NCBI GenBank assembly: GCA_021741195.1
Contig: JAIOYL010000002.1
Span: forward strand, 1 to 62,689
From: Sneathiella sp.
GTDB taxonomy: Bacteria > Pseudomonadota > Alphaproteobacteria > Sneathiellales > Sneathiellaceae
Direction: 5' to 3'
DNA length: 62,689 bases
The notes beneath the pieces are model-generated. The model did not search any database and was not told where the DNA came from. It worked only from the letters and a program-made list of their open reading frames with translations. Numbering within the stretch: the stretch's first letter is position 1; each line of letters opens with the position of its first letter. Shown here in pieces: positions 34,965-43,496 of this stretch. Made by a program: the position numbers and the translations under genes.

Positions 34965-35843
34965 TCAGGGCGGTGAAGCGAATTCCAGATATTCAGGCCG
35001 TTTGAGTTTGACCCCCTCGGGTTCCATTGCTTCCTCCGTCAGATTGTCGATCCGCACGAGCGCGAGGCCCTGGCCATTGGCGAAAGAGCGGACTTCGGCG
35101 ATTTCTGAGCCGTTTTGCGTGATTACGTCGCCGGGGCTGAGTGTACCGTCGTAGGTGATCTGGAACAAACGCTTCTTGATCTTGGCGCGGTGCTTGGTGC
35201 GGGCGGTGAGTTCCTGGCCGACATAGCAGCCCTTGTTGAAGCTGACGCCTCCCAACTCCTCGAAATTAGCCTCCAAAAGAAAGTTCTTCTCCGGAATAAT
35301 ATCGCTCCCGCCTTCCGGAATACCATATGCAAGGCGGAGCGCCTCATAATCCTCATGGAGCACCATCGTTGCACCGGGGACGGCGGTCGTTGGGTCGAAC
35401 CCTATTGGGGCAATAATCCGGATGCCCATCGCCAGCAATCGCGGATCGGCAAAATATAAAATGTCACAGTCCTTTTTAACCGCACCCGTCTCTTCAGGAA
35501 GTCCGATCGCCACAAGTGCCTCCTCGCCGAAGAGCGCGTAAACCGAATATCCGCTTTCGGCGATCGTTACATTGGCGCGAAGCTTGTACATGGTGAGCCG
35601 CCGGACAAGATCGTCCTTTCGGTCGGCTGCGCAATCGAGGAGATAACCCTCCCCCTGTTTCAGAACGAAGAAATCATGCAGGAATTTTCCCTGCGCGGTC
35701 AGGAGAGCTGCATAGATAGCTCGCGTCTCGCTGACCTGATCCATATCATTAGTGATCAGATTCTGCAAAAAACCATGCGTGTCCTTGCCGGTGAGCGCGA
35801 GTACGGCCCTATTTTCAAGCAGAGTGATTTTCATTTCCGTCAT
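34965..35843 (-). CDS. ygfZ: Folate-binding YgfZ/GcvT-like protein
   Basis: This 292-residue protein has the GcvT-fold and the diagnostic KGCYxGQE motif (FNKGCYVGQELTART, about residue 220). YgfZ/IBA57 proteins use tetrahydrofolate to support the maturation or repair of certain [4Fe-4S] enzymes, such as radical-SAM proteins and aconitase. The start at ATG 35843 (MTEMKITLL) is one of three closely spaced ATGs. It is divergent from pyrC over about 140 bp. Confidence 0.93.
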   Translation of the reverse strand: MTEMKITLLENRAVLALTGKDTHGFLQNLITNDMDQVSETRAIYAALLTAQGKFLHDFFVLKQGEGYLLDCAADRKDDLVRRLTMYKLRANVTIAESGYSVYALFGEEALVAIGLPEETGAVKKDCDILYFADPRLLAMGIRIIAPIGFDPTTAVPGATMVLHEDYEALRLAYGIPEGGSDIIPEKNFLLEANFEELGGVSFNKGCYVGQELTARTKHRAKIKKRLFQITYDGTLSPGDVITQNGSEIAEVRSFANGQGLALVRIDNLTEEAMEPEGVKLKRPEYLEFASPP

Positions 35844-35981
35844 CAGCTTGTCCAAAGTGGTAACCAGATCCCTAAATTCAATGATTAACAGGTATGCCAG
35901 GATCCCGCCCTTGGCAAGAGGAGCCCTGCGTATTATGAAGAATGATAATTTTTAACTTCCTTCTATGCAACGGACTTGCCC

Positions 35982-37073
35982 ATGGACGCGGCTCATTCTG
36001 AAACGACGGTGACATCTCTTGCTGGGGACAGCCGTCTTGTCCTCCGCCAGCCAGACGACTGGCATGTGCATTTGCGGGATGGGGAGATGCTGGCGTCTGT
36101 CGCCGGCTATACCGCCCGGCAGTTCGCGCGCGCGATTATCATGCCGAACCTTGTGCCCCCGGTAACCACTGCCGCAGCGGCTGAAAGCTACCGCGCGCGT
36201 ATTCTGGCGGCGCTTCCCGATATTGCCGGTTTTACGCCCCTGATGACCTGCTATCTGACCGATACCATTGAGGCGATGGAAGTGGAGCGCGGGTTCACCT
36301 CCGGCGACTTCGCGGCCGCCAAGCTCTATCCGGCCAACGCGACGACGAATTCGAGCCACGGTGTTACCGATATCCGCCGTATCTATCCGGTGCTGGAGGC
36401 AATGCAGCGGATTGGCATGCCGCTTTTGGTGCACGGTGAGGTGACCGACCGTGAAATTGATATTTTTGATCGCGAGGCAGTGTTTATTGATCGCATACTT
36501 ACGGGGCTGATCCGGGATTTTCCTGCGCTTAAAGTGGTGTTCGAGCATATTACGACCAAGGACGCCATCGCCTTTGTCGAGGAAACCGGCCCGACACTCG
36601 CGGCAACCATTACGCCCCACCATCTCACCTTTAACCGCAATGCGATGTTCCAGGGCGGCATCCGTCCGCATTTCTATTGTCTGCCGGTGGCGAAAAGGGA
36701 AGTGCATCGGCTTGCCTTGCGCCGGGCGGCGACGTCTGGATCAGCGAAGTTTTTTTTGGGTACTGACTCTGCGCCCCATACGGCCAAGGACAAGGAGACG
36801 GCGTGCGGCTGTGCGGGATTGTTCAACGCACCTTATGCCCTCGAAAGCTATGCCGCGGTTTTTGAGGAGGAAGGCGCACTCGATAAGCTGGAAGCCTTCG
36901 CGAGCGAGAACGGCCCGAAATTTTATGGCTTGCCGCTGAACGACGGGAAGGTCGTGTTGGAACGCGTGGAGAATATGGTTCCCGAAACTCTCTCATGCCC
37001 GAAAGGAAACATCGTCCCGTTCCATGCGGGCGAGACATTGAAATGGCGGTTCGCTGGTTCTCTCGCGACGTAA
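35982..37073 (+). CDS. pyrC: Dihydroorotase (class II)
   Basis: This 363-residue amidohydrolase-superfamily enzyme has the class II dihydroorotase set: DWHVHLRDG, the carbamylated-lysine region AAKLYP, the metal histidines in LVHGEV, FEHITT and TPHHL, and the catalytic Asp in GTDSAPH. It closes carbamoyl-aspartate to dihydroorotate in pyrimidine synthesis. ATG 35982 is preferred over TTG 35976. The ribosome-binding site is weak. It converges with the VOC gene 27 bp downstream. Confidence 0.95.
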   Translation: MDAAHSETTVTSLAGDSRLVLRQPDDWHVHLRDGEMLASVAGYTARQFARAIIMPNLVPPVTTAAAAESYRARILAALPDIAGFTPLMTCYLTDTIEAMEVERGFTSGDFAAAKLYPANATTNSSHGVTDIRRIYPVLEAMQRIGMPLLVHGEVTDREIDIFDREAVFIDRILTGLIRDFPALKVVFEHITTKDAIAFVEETGPTLAATITPHHLTFNRNAMFQGGIRPHFYCLPVAKREVHRLALRRAATSGSAKFFLGTDSAPHTAKDKETACGCAGLFNAPYALESYAAVFEEEGALDKLEAFASENGPKFYGLPLNDGKVVLERVENMVPETLSCPKGNIVPFHAGETLKWRFAGSLAT

Positions 37074-37100
37074 TGACCGTGTGCCCTCGTCACAACCCGG

Positions 37101-37490
37101 TCAGACGATCTGCCCTTCGGTTTCCGGCCCAATAAAATCTACATGGATATGATTGCCGTCTGGATCGAAGATATTGACCTGAAGAATGCCGAACTCCGGT
37201 ACGCGATCCAGTCTGTAGTCCATTCCCTTGTCCTCAAGGACTTGGACAAAGGAAGTCAGGCCCGTCGCAGCAAAGGCAAAATGCTCAAGTTTGGGATCGT
37301 CGCCTGACGCCGGTTTGTCGATCCCGATCAAATGCACCGCCGCCTGTTCGCCCGTATAGAGCCACGCACCCGGAAATCGAAAGGGAGGCCGTTTCCCAAG
37401 CGTCATTCCGAGAACGTCCTGATACCAGGCGACCATATTTTCAAGATTAGCTGTGCGGATATTGACGTGATTGAGGGGCCCCAATTGCAT
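37101..37490 (-). CDS. VOC (glyoxalase/bleomycin-resistance fold) family protein
   Basis: This 129-residue protein has two beta-alpha-beta-beta-beta halves: LNHVNIRTANLENMVAWYQDVLGM at the start and DPDGNHIHVDFIG at the end, with possible metal residues (His near the N-terminus, HFAF, and a Glu/Asp in the last strand). Superfamily members include glyoxalase I, extradiol dioxygenases and resistance proteins; the substrate is unknown. AGGAGAG precedes the ATG. Confidence 0.87.
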   Translation of the reverse strand: MQLGPLNHVNIRTANLENMVAWYQDVLGMTLGKRPPFRFPGAWLYTGEQAAVHLIGIDKPASGDDPKLEHFAFAATGLTSFVQVLEDKGMDYRLDRVPEFGILQVNIFDPDGNHIHVDFIGPETEGQIV

Positions 37491-37617
37491 ATTCTCTCCT
37501 ATTTCGGATACTATTTGAATTGTAGGACGTTTTTACGGCTCCTCCAACCCACTTTCACATCGCGGGAAAGGTCGTTCGGATTGCCAGTTGTCCTGGATCC
37601 CGATTAACTGCATTATC

Positions 37618-37881
37618 TCAATGCAGCTTGTATTGGCTATCAGCGAATCGGAGTTCGTTCGGGTAGATGAGTTTATTGGAGGCGAAGCGAACCGAGTGCA
37701 GACGGCCATCAAGCTTGCTTTCCCAAAAATCGAGAAATTTCTTCAAGGTCGGATATTTTGGCGCAAGATCATATTCCTGCCAGATATAGGTTTGAAGAAA
37801 GTCCGGATAATCCGGCAGGTGATATAGAATTTCAGCTGTTGTCAGAACATAGCCGTTTAATTTTCTCTCCAATTCTTTCAT
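37618..37881 (-). CDS. usg: Usg family protein
   Basis: This 87-residue protein has the Usg signature: LNGYVLTTAEILYHLPDYP, LQTYIWQEYDLAP, LKKFLDFWESKLDG and LHSVRFAS. The family is widespread in alphaproteobacteria; its function is unknown. ATG 37881 is chosen because ACGGAG lies 6-7 nt upstream; ATG 37899 would place that site inside the gene. It is monocistronic. Confidence 0.88.
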   Translation of the reverse strand: MKELERKLNGYVLTTAEILYHLPDYPDFLQTYIWQEYDLAPKYPTLKKFLDFWESKLDGRLHSVRFASNKLIYPNELRFADSQYKLH

Positions 37882-38043
37882 TTTGAACTCCGTTTCCATT
37901 TACGCAACAGGGGAGCAGTCTGCCCTTCTTTTAATATTAGAAGATAATCATTAACAATCAATTGCTTACTTAATTTTGTCTTTCATATGAAGACGTGTAC
38001 GGGCTATAACGGGTGAAATATTAACGAAGAAAAAGGAAAAATC

Positions 38044-39033
38044 ATGAGCGATAGCTTCAGGGCGCTGGTCATTGAGGACCATGACGGCAAGCAGCAGGCC
38101 AGTTTCAAGAATCTGACAATTGCGGATCTGCCGGACGAAGACGTGCTGGTGGAGGTTTCCTATTCGACGCTCAATTACAAGGACGGACTGGCGGTTTCGG
38201 GCAAGGGGATTGCCCGCCGTTTGCCAATGGTCGGCGGTATCGACCTCGCAGGAACCGTTCTGGAAAGCGCTTCGGGTAATTTCAAGCCGGGCGACAAGGT
38301 GATCGTCAATGGTTACGGCCTGTCGGAACTTTACTGGGGCGGATATAGCCAAAAGCAGAAACTCAAGTCCGAGTGGCTGATCAAGCTGCCGGACGCCTTC
38401 ACCATGCAGGAAGCCATGGCTATCGGCACGGCAGGCTATACGTCAATGCTCTGTGTGCTCGCACTCGAGAAGGCAGGGATCACGCGGGAAAAAGGCGAAG
38501 TCCTGGTCACCGGTGCCGCCGTCGGCGTCGGGTCCGTCGCCATCGCCCTGCTCTCGAAACTGGGCTATCGCGTGATTGCCTCCAGCGGGCGGGCGGAGAC
38601 ACATGAGTATCTCAAGAAACTTGGCGCTTCCGACGTGATAAGTCGGGAGGAGACCATGGGGAAGGGCCGCCCGTTTGACAAGGAGCGGTGGGCGGGCGCC
38701 GTCGATTGCGTCGGCAGCAAAATCCTGGCCTCCGTCATTGCCCAGATCAATTATGGCGGCGCCGTCGCCGCCTGCGGCCTTGCGGGAGGCAATGACCTGC
38801 CAACATCTGTATTGCCTTTTATCTTACGCGGTGTTTCCCTGTTAGGCGTGGATAGCGTCATGGCGCCTCGGGAGAAACGGGAAGAGGCCTGGGCGCGTCT
38901 CGCTGTCGATCTTGATAAGTCGCTTTTCGACGATATGACGGTCCTGGAGCCGATGAGCAATCTTCCGGCTCTCGCTGAGCAAATCATCAAGGGCCAGATC
39001 AGGGGTCGGGTGGTGATCGACGTCAACGCCTGA
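38044..39033 (+). CDS. acuI: Acrylyl-CoA reductase AcuI/YhdH-type quinone oxidoreductase
   Basis: This 329-residue medium-chain dehydrogenase/reductase has STLNYKDGLAVSG, PMVGGIDLAGTV, AIGTAGYTSML and the NADPH-binding VTGAAVGVGSVAIALL, matching the YhdH/AcuI subfamily. AcuI reduces acrylyl-CoA to propionyl-CoA in DMSP, 3-hydroxypropionate and propionate-linked metabolism of marine alphaproteobacteria. There is no DMSP lyase in the window, so the physiological substrate is an inference from the family. AGGA precedes the ATG. Confidence 0.9.
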   Translation: MSDSFRALVIEDHDGKQQASFKNLTIADLPDEDVLVEVSYSTLNYKDGLAVSGKGIARRLPMVGGIDLAGTVLESASGNFKPGDKVIVNGYGLSELYWGGYSQKQKLKSEWLIKLPDAFTMQEAMAIGTAGYTSMLCVLALEKAGITREKGEVLVTGAAVGVGSVAIALLSKLGYRVIASSGRAETHEYLKKLGASDVISREETMGKGRPFDKERWAGAVDCVGSKILASVIAQINYGGAVAACGLAGGNDLPTSVLPFILRGVSLLGVDSVMAPREKREEAWARLAVDLDKSLFDDMTVLEPMSNLPALAEQIIKGQIRGRVVIDVNA

Positions 39034-39050
39034 CATCGTAAAGGAACTTC

Positions 39051-39821
39051 TTAAGGGCGGCCCTTGGCAATAAAGAACGGATTGTCATGGCCGTCCTTGC
39101 CATATTGAAGCGGCTTGCCGTCGAGCGTTTCGACGGAACCGCCCGCTGCCTCAAGAATGGCTTGCCCCGCGCCGATATCCCATTCCATGGTGCGGCCGAA
39201 TCGCGGGTAGAGGTCCGCCTTGCCTTCGGCGACCAGGCAGAGCTTGAGCGATGATCCGGCAGAGATCAACTCCGCCACGTTAAATTTCCCGATATATTCA
39301 TCGGTTTCCGGCGTCCGGTGAGACCGGCTGGCGACGACCGTTAACCCATCCGCAGGTGGGACGCGCGCCGATATTGCTTGCGGAACGCTCTCTTCGTCCT
39401 GCCGCCAGACCTTGCCGGGGCCTTCGGCAAAATAGGTGATGTTTTTGGCCGGGATATGGATGACGCCCATGGTTGGGCGGCCATGCTCTATGAGCGCAAT
39501 GTTGACAGTAAACTCACCGCGCTTGTGGATGAACTCTTTGGTCCCATCCAGTGGATCGACGAGCCAGAAAATGCCGCCGGATAAATCAGGCGTCGCACCC
39601 GCGGCATTGCTTTCCTCGGCGAGGATAGGAATATCCGGGGAAACTTCCTTCAAGCCTGCCAGAATAATCCTTTCGGCGGCGACGTCGGCCTCTGTTACGG
39701 GAGAGGCATCAGATTTGGTTTTAACGTCGAAATCCTGATTGTAGATCGTTAGTATCTTGTCCCCGGCCTCGCGAGCGATGCGGGTGATTGCCCTTGTCAA
39801 GGCCGGGCGGTCGAGTTTCAT
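39051..39821 (-). CDS. cysQ: 3'(2'),5'-bisphosphate nucleotidase CysQ
   Basis: This 256-residue inositol-monophosphatase-fold enzyme has the metal motifs LAEES, DPLDGTKEF and WDIGAGQAILEAAGG, typical of CysQ. It hydrolyses 3'-phosphoadenosine 5'-phosphate made during sulfate assimilation. The start at ATG 39821 (MKLDRPALT) is used rather than the frame's longer ATG at 39866. It converges with acuI 17 bp away. Confidence 0.92.
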   Translation of the reverse strand: MKLDRPALTRAITRIAREAGDKILTIYNQDFDVKTKSDASPVTEADVAAERIILAGLKEVSPDIPILAEESNAAGATPDLSGGIFWLVDPLDGTKEFIHKRGEFTVNIALIEHGRPTMGVIHIPAKNITYFAEGPGKVWRQDEESVPQAISARVPPADGLTVVASRSHRTPETDEYIGKFNVAELISAGSSLKLCLVAEGKADLYPRFGRTMEWDIGAGQAILEAAGGSVETLDGKPLQYGKDGHDNPFFIAKGRP

Positions 39822-39921
39822 ACTCTGCTTCCTGAAATGTAAGGTGTTGCTCTCAGGCCGTAACATATCGATAAAAATGCCTGTGTCATTAGCTTGATTA
39901 AAATAATCGCGCCGTTAATTG

Positions 39922-39973
39922 CCTGAAGTCAGGTATCCCGGACTTTACATGACCATTTTTACTCCCATTATAG
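39922..39973 (+). promoter_or_regulatory. Putative promoter and palindrome upstream of fdhD
   Basis: A perfect 12-bp palindrome-like CCTGAAGTCAGG (39922-39933; CCTGA-AG-TCAGG) is followed by TTTACA (39944-39949) and TTATAG (39968-39973) with an 18-bp spacer. The -10 ends only 4 nt before the fdhD ATG (39978), so the mRNA would be almost leaderless; consistently, no Shine-Dalgarno sequence precedes the ATG. Confidence 0.45.
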
Positions 39974-39977
39974 ATCT

Positions 39978-40844
39978 ATGAAAGAATTTACAATTGCGCC
40001 CGACGCAAAGGCACCGAATCTAAGTGAAATTCTGGAAGGGGTGGATCACACCGGTACATCCGTAAGCCTTCCCGTGGTCGTCGAAAAACCGCTGACCCTG
40101 TTCCTTAACGGTCAGGAGATTGTGACTATGATGACCATTGCGGATTATCCTGATTACCTTGCACTCGGTTATCTTCTGAACCAGAATATGCTGCGCGAAG
40201 ACGATCACGTCACCGGCATCGACTATGACGATGACCTCGGCGTCGTTGTGGTGCGAACGGCGCGAAAGACGGATTTCGAAGAAAAGCTGAAGAAAAAAAC
40301 CCAGACCTCCGGCTGTGCGCAAGGAACCGTTTTCGGCGATGTCATGGAGAAGTTTGAGGATATTTGCCTCGATCCGGACGCTGTCTTGAAAACTTCCTGG
40401 ATATATACCCTGTCGCGAAAAATAAACCAGCAACCTTCACTCTATCTTGAGACCGGCGCCATTCATGGATGTGTCCTTTGTGAAGAGAATGTGCCGTTGA
40501 TTTATATGGAGGACGTCGGCCGTCATAACGCCATCGACAAAATTGCCGGGTATATGTGGCGGCACAAGGTCTCGCCCAAGGCAAAGATATTCTATACCAC
40601 CGGCAGGTTGACGTCCGAGATGGTGATAAAGACCGTGCAGATGCAAATTTCCATCGTTATCTCGCGCTCGGGCTTCACCGCCTGGGGCGTCGATCTTGCG
40701 CGGCAGGCCGGACTTACCCTGATCGGCCGAGCCAAGGGGAAACGGTTTGTCTGTCTGTCCGGTGCCGAGAGACTGGTCTATGACGCGGATCCGGATCAGG
40801 TGCCGGAAGAATCTGGAAAATTTCAGCGAAAGGCATCGCGATGA
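39978..40844 (+). CDS. fdhD: Formate dehydrogenase accessory sulfurtransferase FdhD
   Basis: This 288-residue protein has the FdhD core: GYLLNQNML, TGAIHGCVLC, MEDVGRHNAIDKIAG, FYTTGRLTSEMVIK and SRSGFTAWGVDLARQAGLTLIG. FdhD transfers sulfur from IscS to the molybdenum cofactor of formate dehydrogenase. The mobile loop that usually shows CGxC here reads TSGCAQGT, retaining one cysteine. It overlaps mobA by 4 nt (ATGA). The substrate enzyme is probably the formate dehydrogenase encoded at 50-55 kb. Confidence 0.93.
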   Translation: MKEFTIAPDAKAPNLSEILEGVDHTGTSVSLPVVVEKPLTLFLNGQEIVTMMTIADYPDYLALGYLLNQNMLREDDHVTGIDYDDDLGVVVVRTARKTDFEEKLKKKTQTSGCAQGTVFGDVMEKFEDICLDPDAVLKTSWIYTLSRKINQQPSLYLETGAIHGCVLCEENVPLIYMEDVGRHNAIDKIAGYMWRHKVSPKAKIFYTTGRLTSEMVIKTVQMQISIVISRSGFTAWGVDLARQAGLTLIGRAKGKRFVCLSGAERLVYDADPDQVPEESGKFQRKASR

Positions 40845-41470
40845 CGGAGCCAACGCCAGAGTTTCCCTGTCTGTTGCTGGCGGGCGGACAGTCGCGGCGG
40901 ATGGGTGGAGGGGCGAAATTTCTTCAGGAACTGAGAGGCAGAACCCTGCTTTCGCGCATTGTTGATACCCTTCGGCCCCAGGTGACGGAGATGGTGCTGA
41001 ATATGAACATGGACATTGAAGATATTGTTTCTCCAGATATCGCGGTGCTGAAGGATAGCGTCAGTGGGTTCGTTGGTCCGCTTTCTGGCATATTAACCGG
41101 TTTAGAATATTTTAATGAAAAGAAAGTTGACGCAAGCCATATGCTGAGCGTTCCAACGGATGCGCCCTTTATGCCAGCCGATCTCGTGAGCCGGCTCGCG
41201 GCGGCTTTGGGCCCGCGTGATAACACAATCGTCATGGCAAGATCTGCGGGCCGGGTTCACCCGGTGGCCGCGCTTTGGCCGCTCTCGCTTGCATCGGATT
41301 TGCGCGCCGCGCTGGTGGGGGAGGATTTGCGAAAAATTCTTGTCTTCGCCGACCGTTATACTCGGGTTGAAGTAACCTGGGAAGACGATGAAGGTGATCC
41401 CTTTTTCAATATCAACAGGCCGGAGGATCTCGCAGAGGCCGAGCGACGATTGCAGCAGGAAGCAGTTTAG
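40841..41470 (+). CDS. mobA: Molybdenum cofactor guanylyltransferase MobA
   Basis: This 209-residue nucleotidyltransferase has the N-terminal LLAGGQSRRMGGGAKFL GTP-binding motif, a VPTDAPFMP metal segment and NINRPEDL near the end. It attaches GMP to molybdopterin to form the bis-MGD cofactor used by formate dehydrogenase. It is translationally coupled to fdhD and its stop codon interlocks tail to tail with that of the EamA gene. Confidence 0.94.
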   Translation: MTEPTPEFPCLLLAGGQSRRMGGGAKFLQELRGRTLLSRIVDTLRPQVTEMVLNMNMDIEDIVSPDIAVLKDSVSGFVGPLSGILTGLEYFNEKKVDASHMLSVPTDAPFMPADLVSRLAAALGPRDNTIVMARSAGRVHPVAALWPLSLASDLRAALVGEDLRKILVFADRYTRVEVTWEDDEGDPFFNINRPEDLAEAERRLQQEAV

Positions 41471-42360
41471 CGCGCTTTCGCCGGGATATTGATAAGCGCG
41501 ACGCCAAGAATGGCGACCCCTAATCCGAGCGCGACAGCCATGGAAAACTGCTCGCCAAGAACGACGATGCCAAGCATGACGCCTATCCCCATGCGCAGAT
41601 AGCTCTGGCTGGCAGTACCGAGTGATCCCAACGTATTGATCAGGCGAAAATAGAGGAGGAGCGCAAGGGTGGTTCCAAAGATCCCGAGCGTTACAATGGC
41701 GGCAACAGAGATCAGGGATGGCGACAGCGTCCATGGCTTATCAATTATAATCGAGGCCGGTATCAGAACGCATGAGGCTGAGATCATCACCCCCGCCGCC
41801 GTGACGGTAAAGGGCAGGGCATGGAACTTCTTGCCGTTGATGGCGGCAAAGCCATAGAGCATGGCGCTCAAGAGGATCGCGAGCTGCGCGAAGACCTGCT
41901 GTCCAAGACTTTGCAATGCATCGACGCCGATAATCAGGATAACCCCGGCCAGTCCGATAAAGGCGCCGACAATTTTTCTGAAACTCACGGTTTCATGCTT
42001 TGTAACGAACCAGGTCAGGAAAAAGACGAAAATCGGTGATGTAGAGTTCAGCACGGTTGCGAGGCCACTTTCCACATATTGCTGCCCCCAGGCGAGCAAT
42101 GTCCAGGCGCCGAAACTGTTAAAAAAAGCCTGGATAAGGAAATTACGCCAGGTGGCAAGATCCCTTGGCAGCCTGTATCCGTGCCGCCAGATCACAACAA
42201 GGAGAATGGCCGCGGCGACGGAAACGCGCAAGGCCACCAGCGATGCTGGCGGGATCGTCTCAAGACCGACACGAATGAACAGGTAGGAGGACCCCCAGAG
42301 GCTCGCCAGAAGAACAAGCAGAAGATACTCCTTTGGCCGGTTGATTTCTGCAACTGTAAT
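41467..42360 (-). CDS. EamA/DMT-family transporter with a probable ATT start
   Basis: This ten-helix drug/metabolite transporter has two EamA repeats. The first helix (YLLLVLLASLWGSSYLFIRVG) lies upstream of the first ATG/GTG/TTG codon in frame (GTG 42237), and none of those occurs before the frame's stop at 42418-42420. ATT at 42358-42360 with AGAGG 8 nt upstream gives a 297-residue protein, the normal family length. Starting at the GTG would delete helix 1. The substrate is unknown. Its stop interlocks with mobA. Confidence 0.85.
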   Translation of the reverse strand: MTVAEINRPKEYLLLVLLASLWGSSYLFIRVGLETIPPASLVALRVSVAAAILLVVIWRHGYRLPRDLATWRNFLIQAFFNSFGAWTLLAWGQQYVESGLATVLNSTSPIFVFFLTWFVTKHETVSFRKIVGAFIGLAGVILIIGVDALQSLGQQVFAQLAILLSAMLYGFAAINGKKFHALPFTVTAAGVMISASCVLIPASIIIDKPWTLSPSLISVAAIVTLGIFGTTLALLLYFRLINTLGSLGTASQSYLRMGIGVMLGIVVLGEQFSMAVALGLGVAILGVALINIPAKAR

Positions 42361-42521
42361 GGGACTTGCCTCTTTTTTTGTAGAACCGTTGACTACCGTG
42401 AAGAATAACCGGGCTTTTTATTTTTTGGTTCGTTCGTGGTCGAACTATAGCCACGATGGCAAAGGAAGCTCGAAGCCGAAAGCTTAAGTTCGTGCAATCC
42501 GGTAGTCGGTGGCCGCTATTG

Positions 42522-42935
42522 TCAGCGTACACCCGTCTCGAATTCTTCCGATGGGAATCCCAGTTCTGCTAGACCCTCTTCAAGATAATCTCCAAGCTGG
42601 TTGATGCTGACGAGATAGCTGGCAATGCGAGCCGGATTGAGGTCGCGGGCCTCCTCAAGCGCATCCTCCCATTCGTCGGCACTGAAACTGCCTCGGCCGA
42701 CCCAGACAAGAGCAACAAGGTTGATTTTTTCTTCTTCGTTCAGTTCGTCAATTTTGGTTTTGAGTTCTTCCAGTTCCTCATTTTCCAGTACATTGAACTC
42801 CATGTCCTCATCGATCGGCGGAATATTATCCAGATCAACTTCCTCGAATGGATTGGAAGCGTTTAGGGCGAGGGATGCGATAATCAAGTCGCATACTTTT
42901 TCAAGTGGTATCTGAAGCTCGTCCTGCACGTTCAT
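42522..42935 (-). CDS. DUF3775 family protein
   Basis: This 137-residue very acidic protein (runs of Asp/Glu in the first half) has the DUF3775 pattern: KVCDLIIASLALN, INLVALVWVGRGSFSADEWEDALEEA and ASYLVSINQLGDYLEEGLAELG. The function is unknown; the family is mainly alphaproteobacterial. The start at ATG 42935 has AAGGGAG upstream; the longer frame to 43016 is not used. Confidence 0.87.
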   Translation of the reverse strand: MNVQDELQIPLEKVCDLIIASLALNASNPFEEVDLDNIPPIDEDMEFNVLENEELEELKTKIDELNEEEKINLVALVWVGRGSFSADEWEDALEEARDLNPARIASYLVSINQLGDYLEEGLAELGFPSEEFETGVR

Positions 42936-43021
42936 ATGGCTCCCTTGCCGTATTTTCATATCAAATAAAGCTAATTTAAAAATTACTGAATGTCGAAGAA
43001 AGATTTGCGTGTGCATTACGA

Positions 43022-43318
43022 TTATTCGAGGAGTTCAAGCTCGACCGAATTAACAGGCAGTATGTTCTGCATTCTCATCCGTAGATGCTCCGATACATTT
43101 GGATCGAGGCCGGCGATCGTGAGCGAGATGACAAGATGGTCATTCTCCCGCCGGGCATGCAGGTTTTCGGGCACCAGATTTCGAAGCGCGAAATTCTCAA
43201 CGATACGCGAAAGAACGGAGGGTTCTATTGCGGATTGGATCGTAAAATGACTAAAGCGGGGTTTGAGATGGACGCGATGATCCACGGGAGTCGTTTGAGA
43301 GGCAGTCAGGGCCGGCAT
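43022..43318 (-). CDS. Small ACT-domain-like protein
   Basis: This 98-residue protein has a beta-alpha-beta pattern typical of an ACT-like fold: FSHFTIQSAIEPSVLSRIVENFALRNLVP followed by HLVISLTIAGL and a final amphipathic helix. Comparable short proteins in Rhodospirillales are annotated as hypothetical. Possible amino-acid binding is inference. The start (ATG 43318) has no strong ribosome-binding site. It is 86 bp upstream of the DUF3775 start and could be cotranscribed with it. Confidence 0.7.
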   Translation of the reverse strand: MPALTASQTTPVDHRVHLKPRFSHFTIQSAIEPSVLSRIVENFALRNLVPENLHARRENDHLVISLTIAGLDPNVSEHLRMRMQNILPVNSVELELLE

Positions 43319-43388
43319 GATCTATATCCACGGAAAATCAGAAAAATTATGAGTATTCGTTTGCAAAGGCTGCACCGCAGCCCGTTAT

Positions 43389-43414
43389 CCCGGCTCTTGA
43401 TCTAGAGAGCCGGG
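43389..43414. terminator. GC-rich hairpin downstream of the LysR gene
   Basis: CCCGGCTCT (43389-43397) pairs exactly with AGAGCCGGG (43406-43414). There is no T-run, so it is a weak terminator candidate for the LysR transcript ending at 43497. Confidence 0.35.
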
Positions 43415-43496
43415 CTCATAATTCGGGAAATTCGGGCGATCTGATATCCGCGGACCATGAATGCATCGTAACAGTTATTTCATCGCGGAAAAAGCC

